DNA of 64,000 nt from Streptomyces sp. NBC_01446 (GTDB taxonomy: Bacteria > Actinomycetota > Actinomycetes > Streptomycetales > Streptomycetaceae), in NCBI RefSeq assembly GCF_026340095.1, contig NZ_JAPEPO010000001.1, positions 5,046,001-5,110,000 of the forward strand, read 5' to 3'. A program made the translations under genes and the position numbers. Positions 1 to 7,815 of this stretch are shown here, piece after piece. The notes below the pieces were generated by a model. It had not been told where the DNA came from. It searched no databases and saw only the letters and a list, made by a program, of their open reading frames with translations. How positions within the stretch are numbered: position 1 is the stretch's first letter; every line of letters begins with the position of its first letter.

Positions 1-1682
1 GCACCATCGATGTCAAGCCCTCCACCCTGCACCAGGTCGCGGGCGGGTTCGCGGGCGAGCAGACGCCGTTCGACAAGGCCGCCAAGAACCTGATCAAGGA
101 GCTGAAGGAGTACCCCGACGCGGGCGGCTACGGCACCGCCCCGCAGGCCTTCGCCGCCTCCTACCTCAAGGCCGGCAACCGCTACCTGGAGGTGTGGGCC
201 AGGTCCGTCGTCAGCATCGGGGGAGCCGCGGTCGGCTTCGCCACCACAGCGAACAACTACTCCAAGGCGGAGGCCGCCAACGACGCCTCGGGCAAGACCA
301 AGCCCCGGACGCAGCCCCCGCCCGTCGTCATCGACACGGCCCCGGACTACGGATCGGTCCCCGACCTGAAGTGGGGCGACGACGACGGCGGAGACGACTT
401 CATCCGCTCGCTCCTGGAGTGCATCCCGGACGTCGTCTGGCACCTCATCCGCCCGCTGCTCGAACACGCCTTCCGCTGGGGCAAGGTCGCCGAGGTCTAC
501 CCGTATCCGCAACAGCACTACCTCAACTCGCTGTCGCAGTCCTGGGCGGACATGACGATGGCGCTGTCCTGGGCCGAGGACAGCCTGACCCGTCAGATGT
601 ACGGCATCACACAGCAGAGCAACAGCGAATGGCACGACGCCATGCGCCAGTTCTGCAGCTCGCTGTGGGGCACTACGGCGTGGGGCCAGAGGACCGAGGG
701 CTACGAGTGGGCGCACGACAAGGCGTCCAACCAGAAGCCGAGCCACCCGGTCATGACAGTCCTCTTCGACACCGCGATGAAGATCAGCGACTTGCTGCGC
801 GAGTTCGCCGAGGCGGCGGTGTACGTGAACGGCGAGGTCTGGGACATCTACTTCGACGCGGTCAAGAAGGCCGTCGGCGACATCGACCTCAGTGACGGCG
901 TCGACCTCAAGGACCTCAAGGAGGGCGCGAAGGGCGTAGGCCGTTTCCTCAAGGGCCTCGCCAAGGGCGGCGCCGAGCTGAGCGTCGAGATCACCCTCAA
1001 CATCGACACGGCCGCGCTCAACCGCGTCGTGGAGGAGTACAACCGCCGCGTGAACGCCCTCGTGCCTCAACTCAACGCACTGATGGACGCGTTGGACGAG
1101 GCGCACCGAAGTGCTCCGACGTATGCGGCGGAGGAGGCCCGCGCGGAATCCTTCGGCGCGCGCTCGCTGAACGACTTCAAGCAGGAGCACAAGTACACCA
1201 AGGACGCGGACGAGAAGAACCACTTCTACGCCATCGACCTGGCGAACCAGGAAGGAATCCACGGAAGCCACCCGGTGGACAGGCATATTGGCCTCACTAC
1301 CGATCAGCTGAGCCAGCGCTTGCGTGATCAGAGCGATCCCCCGTCCGCCTCCACGTTCAAAGACATGCCATCCGCCCAACGCTTCACTCAGGCGACACTC
1401 GACGACGCCGACAATGCGGCGCGAGTGGAAAAATGGATCGCAGGAGTTGAGCGACGGGCCAGGAATAACCCGAACCGGAATCCCGACAATTCTAAGATCG
1501 ACCCTCCGCTCACTCTCACCTTCAATGAGGCGACAGGGAAATCAGTCACCCGGGCCGACTATGACGCGCACGGACTGAACGCCACGGCCGGAGACGTAAA
1601 GTCCGTGGAAGTGGCGCTAAAATACAAATCCGGGATCGATCCGCCGTTCGTCGTCATAACGTCCTACCCAGCAGCACCCTAG
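1..1682 (+). CDS. Polymorphic toxin with C-terminal RNase A-like domain (5' end outside window)
   Basis: The frame is already open at base 3 and no start is visible, so this is the last 559 residues of a larger protein. The first two thirds are helical with Trp/Ala-rich stretches, like the ESX/WXG-type carrier region of actinobacterial polymorphic toxins (inference). The last ~140 residues, from about base 1262, follow the bacterial RNase A-like CdiA-CT pattern: GSHPVDRHIG, then ASTFKD-x-PSAQRF, and a final VVITSYP strand ending near the stop. In that family the toxin cleaves RNA of a neighbouring cell. The immunity-like gene starts 20 bases later. GC and codon bias drop in the toxin tip, as is common for swapped toxin tips. 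The secretion route cannot be seen. Confidence 0.75.
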   Translation, partial: TIDVKPSTLHQVAGGFAGEQTPFDKAAKNLIKELKEYPDAGGYGTAPQAFAASYLKAGNRYLEVWARSVVSIGGAAVGFATTANNYSKAEAANDASGKTKPRTQPPPVVIDTAPDYGSVPDLKWGDDDGGDDFIRSLLECIPDVVWHLIRPLLEHAFRWGKVAEVYPYPQQHYLNSLSQSWADMTMALSWAEDSLTRQMYGITQQSNSEWHDAMRQFCSSLWGTTAWGQRTEGYEWAHDKASNQKPSHPVMTVLFDTAMKISDLLREFAEAAVYVNGEVWDIYFDAVKKAVGDIDLSDGVDLKDLKEGAKGVGRFLKGLAKGGAELSVEITLNIDTAALNRVVEEYNRRVNALVPQLNALMDALDEAHRSAPTYAAEEARAESFGARSLNDFKQEHKYTKDADEKNHFYAIDLANQEGIHGSHPVDRHIGLTTDQLSQRLRDQSDPPSASTFKDMPSAQRFTQATLDDADNAARVEKWIAGVERRARNNPNRNPDNSKIDPPLTLTFNEATGKSVTRADYDAHGLNATAGDVKSVEVALKYKSGIDPPFVVITSYPAAP

Positions 1683-1702
1683 TCAACGAGGAGTCGAGCA
1701 AG

Positions 1703-2365
1703 GTGAAGTCGTACACAGGTGCGCTGTTCAACAGCGGCCCGGTGGAGAGGCTCCTCGATCTCGCGGCGAGATGTCAGGAATCTTCCGACGCCAGTCCGCT
1801 GGACGACGATCTGCGGCGCTTCATTCGGATTGTGGAGAATTCGAATGCCGCTCATTGGGCCTGCCCGATTTCCAGCGTCGCCGCACTCCTGGAGTTTCTG
1901 GGAGATATCGTGGACGGCGACTCCGCGCCTTTTGTGCCTGCCGAATTTCAGCAGAGGATGCTGCGGGTCGCCGATGGAGTGGGTGGAGGCGAGTATTTGC
2001 GCACACTGGCAGGAATCATCAGGATTCTGGCCCAAGATCCGGTTGCGGATTATACGGAACTCCCTATGGCTGCATGGGAGGCTCGCATCCTATTTCCTCG
2101 GCTAGGCGGCTTCGGTGCAAACTGGATCTACGACGGCGAGTATTTGTCGTTCGAGGACTCGGTCCGGGCGGCCATTGATTCAGAGCATCCCTACTGCCCT
2201 GAATTCCTGGCTCCCTTGGCGGCCGAGGCGCAAACGGCTTTGGTCCTCTTCCCGGAGCAAGAATATTTTCGCGTCAACATTTCGGAGCATATTCCGTGGG
2301 CTTCCATTGCGTCAGTCAGGGAACTCCTTTTGTTGATCAATGACCATATGCGGCATGAACACTGA
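1703..2365 (+). CDS. Probable immunity protein for the upstream RNase toxin (CdiI-like)
   Basis: GTG start 20 bases after the toxin stop, 220 residues, with clearly lower GC and freer codon use than its neighbours. Position directly after an RNase A-like toxin tip argues for the cognate immunity protein, which would bind and block the toxin in the cytoplasm. The C-terminal half (WEARILFPRLGGF, then a FEDSVRAAI helix, then LAPLAAEAQTAL and a late EYF) follows the same order of features as the CdiI-type immunity protein at 2723-3424 (WEWRARFPEVAQF, DHDAAVTDYI, LARLAGELHELL, DESDY), so the two look like distant paralogues. No signal peptide or membrane segment. Role inferred from position and this resemblance. 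Confidence 0.65.
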   Translation: MKSYTGALFNSGPVERLLDLAARCQESSDASPLDDDLRRFIRIVENSNAAHWACPISSVAALLEFLGDIVDGDSAPFVPAEFQQRMLRVADGVGGGEYLRTLAGIIRILAQDPVADYTELPMAAWEARILFPRLGGFGANWIYDGEYLSFEDSVRAAIDSEHPYCPEFLAPLAAEAQTALVLFPEQEYFRVNISEHIPWASIASVRELLLLINDHMRHEH

Positions 2366-2370
2366 GACGC

Positions 2371-2688
2371 ATGGAAGGTAAAGTGCCGAGTCGAAACCGC
2401 TCTTCCACGTACCCCGACCGCGAGACCGCCCAATGGGCCACCCAGCAAGTGGTCACGGCCAACGAACAGCTCATCCACCGCTGGCTCGCGCAGTCGACCC
2501 GCTCCCGCCTCGCCATCGAGGCCGCGTGGCCGTCCCGCCCGGACCCGGTCGGCCGGGTCCTGCTCCAGGCGATGATGCTGGCGGGCCGCGACCCCGTCGA
2601 CGTACGGGCCGCGCGCGTCATCCTCAAGCGGGACGACGCGAGCCCGCACGGCTTCGCCGTGCACGCCACGTTCCCGGTCTACCTGTAG
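2371..2688 (+). pseudogene. Orphan RNase A-like toxin tip, N-terminally truncated
   Basis: A 105-residue frame beginning 5 bases after the preceding stop. Residues ~12-40 (SSTYPDRETAQWATQQV... ending IHRWL) and the end (HGFAVHATFPVYL) match the middle and last strands of the RNase A-like CdiA-CT fold, but the first part of that domain, including the RHxG helix seen in the 1-1682 gene, is absent, and the frame is closed just upstream (TGA at 2356). This is best read as a displaced toxin cassette kept with its immunity gene, a common arrangement downstream of polymorphic toxins. It could become active again by recombining onto a full-length carrier; as it stands it has no secretion region and probably no activity. 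Confidence 0.6.
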
Positions 2689-2722
2689 CCACCCGTATCA
2701 CCCCGTAGAGGACGCCGCAGCC

Positions 2723-3424
2723 GTGCCCATGAAACCGCTCGAACACGACCGACGTTACGGCGAGTTGGACCAGGTGATGCGCGCCTACGCCGGCCAGACC
2801 GCCGACGACACCGAGGACAAGCCGAGCGCCGCCCTCACCGCCTACCTGCGCCACACCTGGCACACGCGCCCGTGGGCGCTGGCGGCCGCCGAGACGCAGC
2901 TGCGCGAGTACTCCCGTAACCCTCCGGGCCGAGTGCGCCTGCGCCTGGGCGAGTTCTACTCGGTCCCGGACGTCGGCCTGCCCGAGGGCGACATCCAGGG
3001 CTGGCTGGCCATCCTCGCCGACCACATCAAACAGAGCATCGAAGAAGGCGAAGTCCCGCCCCCTTCATCCCCCTTGACCCACTGGGAGTGGCGCGCCCGC
3101 TTCCCGGAGGTGGCGCAGTTCCTCGGCGGCTGGTTCTCCCAGGACATGCCGGACGAGTTCGCAGACCACGACGCGGCGGTCACGGACTACATCGCCACGA
3201 CGGACGCACAGCTGGTGGCACGCCTCGCGGGAGAACTCCACGAGTTGCTCGCCCTGCCCCTGGACGAATCCGACTACGCCGTGGCGCTGGCGGAACTGGG
3301 CATGGAGATCGACCCTCCAACGCCGTACGGCCCGTCAGGGTGGCTGGCGCGGGTGGCGGAGCAGGTGGGCGGGGGCGGGTTCGTGGCGGATTACGGGGAG
3401 GGGCGGGCGCCGGGCGGGGAGTAG
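2723..3424 (+). CDS. Contact-dependent inhibition immunity protein (CdiI-type)
   Basis: 233 residues from GTG 2723; an AGAGGA ribosome site sits about 10 bases upstream, so this start is preferred to the ATG two codons later. Residues ~122-180 (HWEWRARFPEVAQFLGGW, DMPDEFADHDAAV, then an acidic LARLAGELHELLALP helix) fit the immunity family annotated with bacterial contact-dependent growth-inhibition toxins of the RNase type. It would bind and neutralise the matching toxin in the cytoplasm. It follows the truncated toxin tip at 2371 by 34 bases, making a toxin/immunity cassette. The last ~20 residues are Gly-rich and probably disordered. Confidence 0.7.
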   Translation: MPMKPLEHDRRYGELDQVMRAYAGQTADDTEDKPSAALTAYLRHTWHTRPWALAAAETQLREYSRNPPGRVRLRLGEFYSVPDVGLPEGDIQGWLAILADHIKQSIEEGEVPPPSSPLTHWEWRARFPEVAQFLGGWFSQDMPDEFADHDAAVTDYIATTDAQLVARLAGELHELLALPLDESDYAVALAELGMEIDPPTPYGPSGWLARVAEQVGGGGFVADYGEGRAPGGE

Positions 3425-3551
3425 GGGGCCAGCAAACAGTCGGTCACGGGACACGGGTACAAGCACCCCAAGGCCTGCTCGGTGCAAGGGAATTGAAAGC
3501 CGCCCAAAAAGACGATTCGCGGCCGAAGGCTGGGGTGCTACGTTCCCGCCC

Positions 3552-3977
3552 ATGCCCAACACCACTGACACCGCCCTGGCCGCCAAGACCGAGATAGACG
3601 CGATCACGGCGGAATTCTTCGGCGCGTTCGACAACAGGGGCGGCGGCGAGGCGGACGTCGACCGGATCCGCCGTCTCACGATCCCGGGTGCCGTGATCGT
3701 GAGCACCGGCCCGGCGACCACGGCCTACACGGTGGACGAGTTCATCGACCCGCGCCGCAAGCTCCTGTCGGACGGCCGGCTGGTCGAGTTCTCCGAGTGG
3801 GAGACCTCGGAACGGACCGAGATCGCGGGCGACATCGCAGCGCGCTTCGGCGAGTACCGCAAGTCAGGCGTCATGAACGGCGAACCGTTCGAGGGCGGCG
3901 GCACGAAGTCCATCCAGTTCGTCCGCACGCCGGATGGCTGGCGCATCGCCTCGTTCACTTGGTACGACCAGCCTTGA
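3552..3977 (+). CDS. NTF2/SnoaL-like (DUF4440-type) protein
   Basis: 141 residues. The N-terminal helix (AAKTEIDAITAEFFGAFDNR) followed by RRLTIPGAVIVS, EFIDPRRKLL and a C-terminal TKSIQFVRTPDGWRIASFTWYDQP is the usual layout of the small alpha+beta NTF2-like fold; the closing 'GWRI-x-S-x-x-W' strand is typical of DUF4440-type members. These proteins bind or isomerise small ligands, or act as stress-associated folds; the substrate cannot be told. Stand-alone gene with a 127-base upstream gap holding an 8-bp inverted repeat (3462-3469 / 3532-3539), possibly a regulatory site. Confidence 0.7.
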   Translation: MPNTTDTALAAKTEIDAITAEFFGAFDNRGGGEADVDRIRRLTIPGAVIVSTGPATTAYTVDEFIDPRRKLLSDGRLVEFSEWETSERTEIAGDIAARFGEYRKSGVMNGEPFEGGGTKSIQFVRTPDGWRIASFTWYDQP

Positions 3978-4025
3978 CGGATAAGTCTGTCGGGTGAAGC
4001 CGAGGGACATACCGGGGATCACCGG

Positions 4026-4321
4026 CTACTCGGGCGCTGACGTGTCGACTTGCCAACTGCGGGCTGTGGCACGTGCGAAGAGCTCCTGGGCGGGAGTGGT
4101 GAACACTTCGTCCCCGTCGAGAAGCACGCGTGTGCTGGAGAGCGGCCCTGACCGGGCCACCACAGCTCGATCGCGGTCTCGGTTGCTCCGTCCTCGGCCA
4201 GTGCTTGGACGGTGACATGATCCAGCGTCCACTCGGCCAGCGCGCTGCTCTCGGAACGGTGCAGCACGTCGGCCTCGCCCCACTCCTGTGGTGCTGCGGC
4301 AACTGCCTCTGCCAGCGTCAT
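4026..4321 (-). pseudogene. Frameshifted small hypothetical gene downstream of the IS-split HTH gene
   Basis: Starts MTLAEAVAAAPQEW at 4321 and reads well to about 4147 (IELWWPG), where the frame turns to nonsense. Moving to the adjacent frame at about 4150 restores a plausible end (STRVLLDGDEVFTTPAQ ... VDTSAPE, stop TAG). One indel near 4145-4155 explains this. I do not recognise the family. Once the IS630-type element is removed, its ATG overlaps the TGA of the upstream HTH gene as ATGA, so it was the last gene of a coupled operon. The frameshift may be decay after the insertion separated it from its promoter. Confidence 0.6.
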
Positions 4322-4375
4322 ACCAACCCGACGGCCACACCATGGGGCGGGTCGAGTACTAGTAGACCGTCGTAG

Positions 4376-5074
4376 CTAATTTTTGGGATAAAGGTGACGT
4401 AGTTTGGTGCGTGCGTCGTGGGTGGTGAACTGCCAGTTCACTTGGCGTTGGTCGGTGTTGGTGGCGTTCTGCCAGGCTGTGAGTTCGGTGTTGAGGATGT
4501 CGAGGTCGTTGATCCGGCGGTCGAGGCATTGGCGGGTCAGCGCGGAGAGTTCGATCTCGGCGATGTTGAGCCATGACCCGTGTTTGGGCGTGTGGTGGAT
4601 CTCGAGGCGTTGGGCCAGCGCGAAGGCCTCTTCTGGTTCGAAGGCCTCGTACAGTGAGGCGATGGTGTGGGTGTTGAGGTTGTCCATCACCAGCACCACG
4701 GCCTCGGCGTCGGGGTAATCCACGCTCAGCAGCTGTTTGATCTGGCCGGCCCAGTCGATCCGGGTCCGCTGGGACAGTGCCTGAACTCGACGCCACCCGC
4801 GCAGGGGTTCGACCCACACGAAGATTGAGCACGTGCCGCAGCGGATGTACTCGCTGTCCTGGCAGGTGTCGTGGCCAGGGCGGGCCGGGAGCGGGGCGCG
4901 GGCATGGTCGAGGAGCTGGTAGGGCTTCTCGTCCATGCACACGACCGGACGTGCTGGGTCATAGGGCCGGGCATAGATGGCCAGTACGTCTTCCATCCGG
5001 GCCGCGAACTGCGCGTTTGCCTTCGGTGGGATGGTCCAGCACTTCTTCAGATGAGGACGCAGTTTCGTTTTTTT
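4376..5074 (-). CDS. IS630-family transposase, orfB (DDE catalytic half)
   Basis: Read in the -1 frame relative to orfA from the A7 run (LKKTKLRPHLKKCWTIPP...). It has the three acidic catalytic motifs of the IS630 DDE fold: VVCMDEKPYQLL (first D), VLVMDNLNTH (second D), and PKHGSWLNIAEIE (final E). No good independent start or ribosome site is present at the beginning, so it is most likely made as an orfA-orfB fusion of about 380 residues by programmed -1 frameshifting, the usual size of full IS630 transposases. A simple indel that split a once single gene is the alternative. Confidence 0.87.
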   Translation of the reverse strand, partial: KKTKLRPHLKKCWTIPPKANAQFAARMEDVLAIYARPYDPARPVVCMDEKPYQLLDHARAPLPARPGHDTCQDSEYIRCGTCSIFVWVEPLRGWRRVQALSQRTRIDWAGQIKQLLSVDYPDAEAVVLVMDNLNTHTIASLYEAFEPEEAFALAQRLEIHHTPKHGSWLNIAEIELSALTRQCLDRRINDLDILNTELTAWQNATNTDQRQVNWQFTTHDARTKLRHLYPKN

Positions 5075-5517
5075 AAGACCCGCCCGATGGTGGAGTGATC
5101 CAGGTTCGGGATGTCCTCGACCAGCGCGACATGCTTCTCCAGCAGCCGCAGGGACCACCGGGTATAGCCCTGGGGTGGCTGTGAGCATGCCATCGCGATC
5201 AGCCGGGCTTCGACCTCACCGGTCACCGGCGAGGGTACCGGCGGCAGCTCGCGCTTCTTCCGGGCGATCGTGGCGTGAACATCGCCACCGGTCTCGGCGA
5301 ACCGCTTGGCCACCAGCCGCAGTGTCTCGCCCGAGACTCCGGCCCGGGCCGCGACCGCGTCCTGCGAGCCGATCGCGCCTGCAGAGGTGTCGAGCGCGAG
5401 CAGCACCCGCGCCCTTCTGATCACCGAGGCTGGATGGATACCCGTCGTGGTTACCCGAACCAGCTCTTCACGATCAGCCGCGGTCAGCACCACCGGCCTC
5501 TTCTTCTGCGAACCCAT
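5047..5517 (-). CDS. IS630-family transposase, orfA (DNA-binding half)
   Basis: ATG at 5517 (MGSQKKRPVVLTAADREELV...), 156 residues. It holds the helix-turn-helix DNA-binding part: a DQ-type helix around SVIRRARVLLALD and an HTH around AVAARAGVSGETLRLVAKRF, then a second helical region ending in LDHSTIGRVLKK. It stops at 5047, 21 bases beyond a slippery A AAA AAA C stretch (complement of T5068-5074); a -1 shift there fuses it to the catalytic half. A TTA leucine codon lies directly before the A run, so translation may also depend on bldA. Its ATG overlaps the stop of the interrupted host gene as TGATG. Confidence 0.88.
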   Translation of the reverse strand: MGSQKKRPVVLTAADREELVRVTTTGIHPASVIRRARVLLALDTSAGAIGSQDAVAARAGVSGETLRLVAKRFAETGGDVHATIARKKRELPPVPSPVTGEVEARLIAMACSQPPQGYTRWSLRLLEKHVALVEDIPNLDHSTIGRVLKKRNCVLI

Positions 5518-6623
5518 CACCCCAACTCCCGTCCGGCAGAAGGGAAGCAACATCTGCCGGACCCCACCATCCCAACCAAACAACCCAGAACTAAGCAACG
5601 ACACGCTACTAGGTCCATCGGTTGGCTTCTCACTTCTTGCCCGCGCGGCGCCGCGTCTGCGCTGGAGGCCACCGACGCCTCTGGGCGGACCGCTCGTTGG
5701 CCGGCCGCCTCCTGGCAGAAGGAGCATTGGTTCTCGTCGGCTACGGGGCGGAAAAGATGGGCCTGGGTGTGGTGTGGGCCTTCGCATTCGCGGAGGGCGG
5801 CGAGGCGTCCGGAGAGGCGTGAACGGTCGGGGGTCTGGCCTCCGGGGCGCTCGGCGGGTCGGGCTTCCGGCGTCCGGGCGGGTGGCACGTCGGAGAGCAG
5901 GTAGCGGAGGAGGCCGCCCGGGTGGCGTACGGGGGTGCCGTTGGTGGGCAGGCTGCGCAGGATGTGGACGCGGATGTCCTCTGGAGTGTGGCCTGCGGCG
6001 AGCCAGCGGGCGGTGAGGGTCGTGAGTTCGGCGGTCATGGCGCGGGGGATGTGGAGCAGGGCGGGGTCGAGGGTGCGGTAGGCGGCGACGAGGGTGCCGG
6101 CCTCGGTGGCCGCCGGTTCCTCGGGCGGGGCCGGAAGGCTGGGGGTGTTGTCCCCTGTGTTGTCATCGCCGTTGGGATGACCGTCGGCTGACGGGGTGGT
6201 CGGCCGACCGACGGCCGGTTCCGGGGGTGTCGGCGCGACCTGCGGAGATGCGGCGGCAGCGGCGACGGGCAGGGCCTCCCGAGCCATCAGCTTGACCGCT
6301 TGCTCAGGCCTCAACGGGACGCTGGACACGAGCTGTTGAGTGATCCAGCGTCCATTTGGCCCCTGCATTCGCCGCTCGTGCACGAAGCCCTCGGCCTTGA
6401 GTTCGCGTTTGGCGCGGGTGAAGGCGCATCCGCCGATGCGGGCGCGTTCGGCCGTACGGGAGAGGGGTTCGCGGGAGCCGTCGGGGAGGGAGAGCTGCCA
6501 GGTCAGGAGCCGGACGGCGTCGGAGGAGAGCCGGGGGTGCCGGATGAGCTCGTTGGAGAGCTGGGTGAAGGCGCGGGTGGGCGCGATACTGTGGCGATAG
6601 ATCACGGTGGAGTGCTCTTCCAC
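5517..6623 (-). pseudogene. Helix-turn-helix protein, C-terminus replaced by the IS630-type insertion
   Basis: ATG at 6623. The N-terminal ~105 residues are a winged-helix domain (LSSDAVRLLTWQLSLPDG, then AERARIGGCAFTRAKRELKAEGFV), of the kind seen in accessory regulators or replication-initiator-like proteins of Streptomyces; a Pro/Ala linker follows, then RLAALRECEGPHH ... CSFC, a possible zinc site. Host sequence ends at 5611; the last ~31 residues come from the IS. Joining the flanks across the TA gives DLV-LDPPHGVAVGLV and a TGA overlapping the next gene's ATG. The native protein was about 350 residues, so most of it, including the DNA-binding domain, survives and it may still function. 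Confidence 0.75.
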
Positions 6624-6812
6624 TGGTGGTTGAGGCCCTCGCCGGCGGTTGCAGCCGCTGCGGGGGCCGTTTGCTGTTTCGGTGACCGTATCGCACGCAG
6701 AGTGATGAACGTGACGCGTTCCGTGAAGTTCGCGGCGTCGGTCACGCTACGGCAAATGGGTACGTGTTCACATCCAATCAACCCTGGATATCGGCGAGTT
6801 CACTTCTGCCGC

Positions 6813-6995
6813 TCACGACGGCGGGGAGGCTGAATGGTGCGGCGGGTCCGGTGCCGGAACCGGGCACTCAAGGTGCCGCTCGGTTGTCCGTCCTGGCCCG
6901 GACGAGCTGAAGATCTCCACCGCGTCGAACGGCTCCCGGGGGTGGATCGGCGTATCGCAGCGGCCGCAGTAGCGGGTGCCGCCCGCGTCGCTCAC
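6813..6995 (-). CDS. Small zinc-ribbon-like protein
   Basis: 60 residues from a GTG whose GTGA overlaps the stop of the upstream DUF6415-type gene, so the two are translationally coupled. CGRCDTPIHPREPFD and a later HLEC give a C-x2-C ... H-x2-C arrangement that could hold one zinc. The tail is Pro/Ser-rich and disordered. Such micro-proteins commonly travel with accessory regulators in Streptomyces; function unknown. It lies between DUF6415 and the HTH gene in one minus-strand operon. Confidence 0.65.
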   Translation of the reverse strand: MSDAGGTRYCGRCDTPIHPREPFDAVEIFSSSGPGRTTERHLECPVPAPDPPHHSASPPS

Positions 6996-7336
6996 TGCTC
7001 GCCGCCGGCGTACTCGTCGAGGGTGCGGACGATGCGTGCGAGAGCGGTGAGCTTGATGCAGGCCGCGAGCGAGCTCGGGCTGAGTCCGGTGGAGAGCGCA
7101 TCGCGGGCGTCTCCGAGTGCCTTGTCCCGGCTGTACCAGGCGCGGGTGCCGCGGTCGATGCGGTCGGCCTGCCCCTGGACGAGAGGCAGGAGCCGGTGCA
7201 GTTCGACGCGGAGAGCGAAGTCGAGTTGGCAGCGGCGTGCCGGTTCAGGCCGAACGCGGGGTGAGTTGAACGCCTCGTCGAGTAGCTGGGACAGGGAGCG
7301 GGGCTCGACGCTGGTGGGGGTCTGAACGCTGGGCAT
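6992..7336 (-). CDS. DUF6415-type protein
   Basis: ATG at 7336 is chosen because a GGAGG ribosome site lies 6 bases before it; the frame is open further upstream but through the divergent promoter region. 114 residues, all helical: RSLSQLLDEAF, QLDFALRVELHRLLPLVQGQ, ALGDARDALSTGL, AACIKLTALARIVRTLDEY. This fits the DUF6415 family described only as natural-product-associated proteins of Streptomyces; biochemical role unknown. First gene of a minus-strand operon with the zinc-ribbon and HTH genes, divergent from the 7555 operon. Confidence 0.65.
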   Translation of the reverse strand: MPSVQTPTSVEPRSLSQLLDEAFNSPRVRPEPARRCQLDFALRVELHRLLPLVQGQADRIDRGTRAWYSRDKALGDARDALSTGLSPSSLAACIKLTALARIVRTLDEYAGGEQ

Positions 7337-7412
7337 GGCGCCTCCGCTGGGCTTGCCCGCCCCCGGGTGGAGGCGGTGGTCGGTGCCGCGTGCTTCGACG
7401 TTAGGGGCCCGC

Positions 7413-7534
7413 TGTGCATGCGGACCAGCGTTGTGCATCTCTGTGCAGACATAGCTTGTGTGCAGGACTTTTGGCGACATCGCGGTCTTGACGGATGCCT
7501 CCCACGGGGTGACGGTGGTGCACACGACTGCACC
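7413..7534. promoter_or_regulatory. Divergent promoter region with four TGTGCA repeats and a GGTGCA/TGCACC dyad
   Basis: The 218-base gap between the divergent 7336 and 7555 genes holds TGTGCA at 7413, 7432, 7442 and 7459, and an inverted pair GGTGCA-N6-TGCACC at 7517-7534. A TTGACG at 7488-7493 could be a -35 for the rightward genes. The clustered identical hexamers suggest a cooperative operator, plausibly for the XRE protein encoded at 8335 or the HTH protein at 6623. The repeats are visible; the regulator is inferred. Confidence 0.5.
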
Positions 7535-7554
7535 ATTGACATGGGGAGTTCGCC

Positions 7555-7815
7555 GTGGCGCTACGGTTCATCGGGATCGACCCCAACACCGGGGACAAGC
7601 AGAGTCCGACGGTGTGGGTGGACGAGAGCAAGCAGGAGCTCGTTTTTCAGGGCTGGGAGCCAAGCCCCGAACTGGAGGCGGAGTGCGCGGCGTTCGAGGT
7701 GCCGGGGCACGCCCAGGGAATCCCGGAGGGCGAGGCCGTTATCCGGATTCCCGCCCGCATGATCGGCATGGTGAGGGAGGCGTGCGATGCCCTTGAGCGT
7801 TCCGACGTTCGATGA
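7555..7815 (+). CDS. Conserved Streptomyces 86-residue protein
   Basis: GTG start; begins MALRFIGIDPNTGD and contains SPTVWVDESKQELVFQGW and a closing EAVIRIPARMIGMVREACDAL helix. I recognise this small acidic protein as one that regularly precedes a DUF6879 gene and an XRE/DUF5753 regulator in Streptomyces, but no biochemical function is known to me. It overlaps the next gene by 29 bases, so co-translation is likely. It probably acts as a partner or antagonist of the regulator in the set (inference). Confidence 0.65.
   Translation: MALRFIGIDPNTGDKQSPTVWVDESKQELVFQGWEPSPELEAECAAFEVPGHAQGIPEGEAVIRIPARMIGMVREACDALERSDVR

Larger units (their letters stand above)
4362..5609 (-). mobile_element. 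IS630-family insertion sequence
   Basis: Bounded by imperfect inverted repeats of about 18 bp: the left end at 4362 reads GTAG-x3-GTCGT-x-GCT-x-A, and the reverse complement of the right end, starting at 5609, has the same pattern (13 of 18 identical). TA dinucleotides sit just outside both ends (4360-4361 and 5610-5611), matching the TA target duplication of the IS630/Tc1-mariner group. Length 1248 bp, holding two overlapping transposase frames joined by a run of seven A. It sits inside the 3' end of the HTH gene that starts at 6623. Both ends and the DDE residues look intact, so it may still be active. Confidence 0.9.

Noticed and set aside
3462..3539. AGCACCCC/GGGGTGCT inverted pair upstream of the NTF2-like gene as an operator
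   Set aside because: Only 8 bp with a 62-base spacer and no nearby regulator; kept as a note in the gene entry.
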